From Baffinella frigidus (taxonomy: Eukaryota; Cryptophyceae; Cryptomonadales; Baffinellaceae), in the NCBI GenBank assembly GCA_026770585.1, contig MU646363.1, positions 689,495 to 700,269 on the forward strand: DNA of 10,775 nt, given 5' to 3'. Made by a program: the position numbers and the translations under genes. Shown here piece by piece: positions 10,624-10,775 of the stretch. Every line of letters begins with the position of its first letter. Positions within the stretch are counted from its first letter, which is position 1. The notes beneath the pieces were generated by a model, which searched no databases, was not told the origin of the DNA, and worked only from the letters and a program-made list of their open reading frames with translations.

Positions 10624-10775
10624 GGGTTGAGGGTTAAGGGTTGAGGGTGTAGGGTTTAGCGTGGACGGGTTGGGTTTTGGGTTTTGGGTTTTGGGTTTTG
10701 GGGTTTGGGATTTGGGGTTTGGGGTTTGGGGTTTGGGGTTTGGGGTTTGAGGTTTGGGGTTTGGGGTTTGGGGTT
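10621..10775. repeat. G-rich telomere-like heptamer array at right edge
   Basis: GGGTTGA and GGGTTTA variants lead into GGGTTTT units (about four) and then GGGGTTT units (about eleven) up to the last base. The G-rich strand runs outward to the right, as expected for a chromosome right end and mirroring the C-rich left edge. The unit is not pure TTTAGGG. Confidence 0.88.

Overview
The window looks like subtelomeric or otherwise repeat-saturated nuclear DNA from a eukaryote. I see no intact protein gene that I would defend, no rRNA or tRNA, no CRISPR array and no prokaryotic operon structure. The telomere-like heptamers are of the CCCTAAA/TTTAGGG class, the sequence is GC-rich, and it is packed with degenerate heptamer minisatellites and short hairpin transposons. 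A microalga or other protist with TTTAGGG telomeres (for example a dinoflagellate-like or haptophyte-like genome) is my best guess. That taxonomic guess is weak inference.

Layout. 1-820: C-rich telomere-like heptamers (CCCCAAA, CCCTAAA, CCCGAAA, CCAGAAA) mixed with a short duplicated GC-rich module. 820-1320: more CCAGAAA arrays broken by a small hairpin and the first 119-bp hairpin element. 1320-1680: a tiny WD40-like remnant, a 23-bp tandem repeat and a 148-bp inverted-repeat element. 1680-2800: a roughly 95-bp direct duplication, hairpin elements, a 22-bp tandem repeat and a TTAAGGTCC repeat family. 2800-4265: mostly low-copy sequence with no recognisable gene. 4265-6780: a dense cluster of fold-back elements from at least six families. 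6780-7745: an 18-bp minisatellite interrupted by a GGGTTGA array and by a nested hairpin transposon. 7745-9435: duplicated and inverted modules with two recurring coding-like pieces (a KRRSRTKSR peptide and an SHNL...LER-stop peptide). 9435-10623: minus-strand shards of a WD40-repeat sequence separated by other repeats and one large hairpin element. 10621-10775: G-rich telomere-like heptamers (GGGTTTT, GGGGTTT).

The most informative features are the hairpin elements. The 119-bp family (F1) has seven full and several partial copies. The 105-bp family (F2) has three full or near-full copies and several fragments. Both are flanked by TA and lack any coding capacity, so they look like MITEs. One element (F7) has inserted into an 18-bp minisatellite, so the TA target duplication can be read directly. 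The left end is C-rich and the right end G-rich, as at the two ends of a linear chromosome. Both ends also carry a WD40-like scrap followed inward by the same QKSTC-type sequence in inverted orientation. That symmetry could mean subtelomeric exchange, or a very small linear molecule or contig.

Nothing here works together as a pathway. The biology is of repeat invasion, nested insertion, segmental inversion and gene decay.
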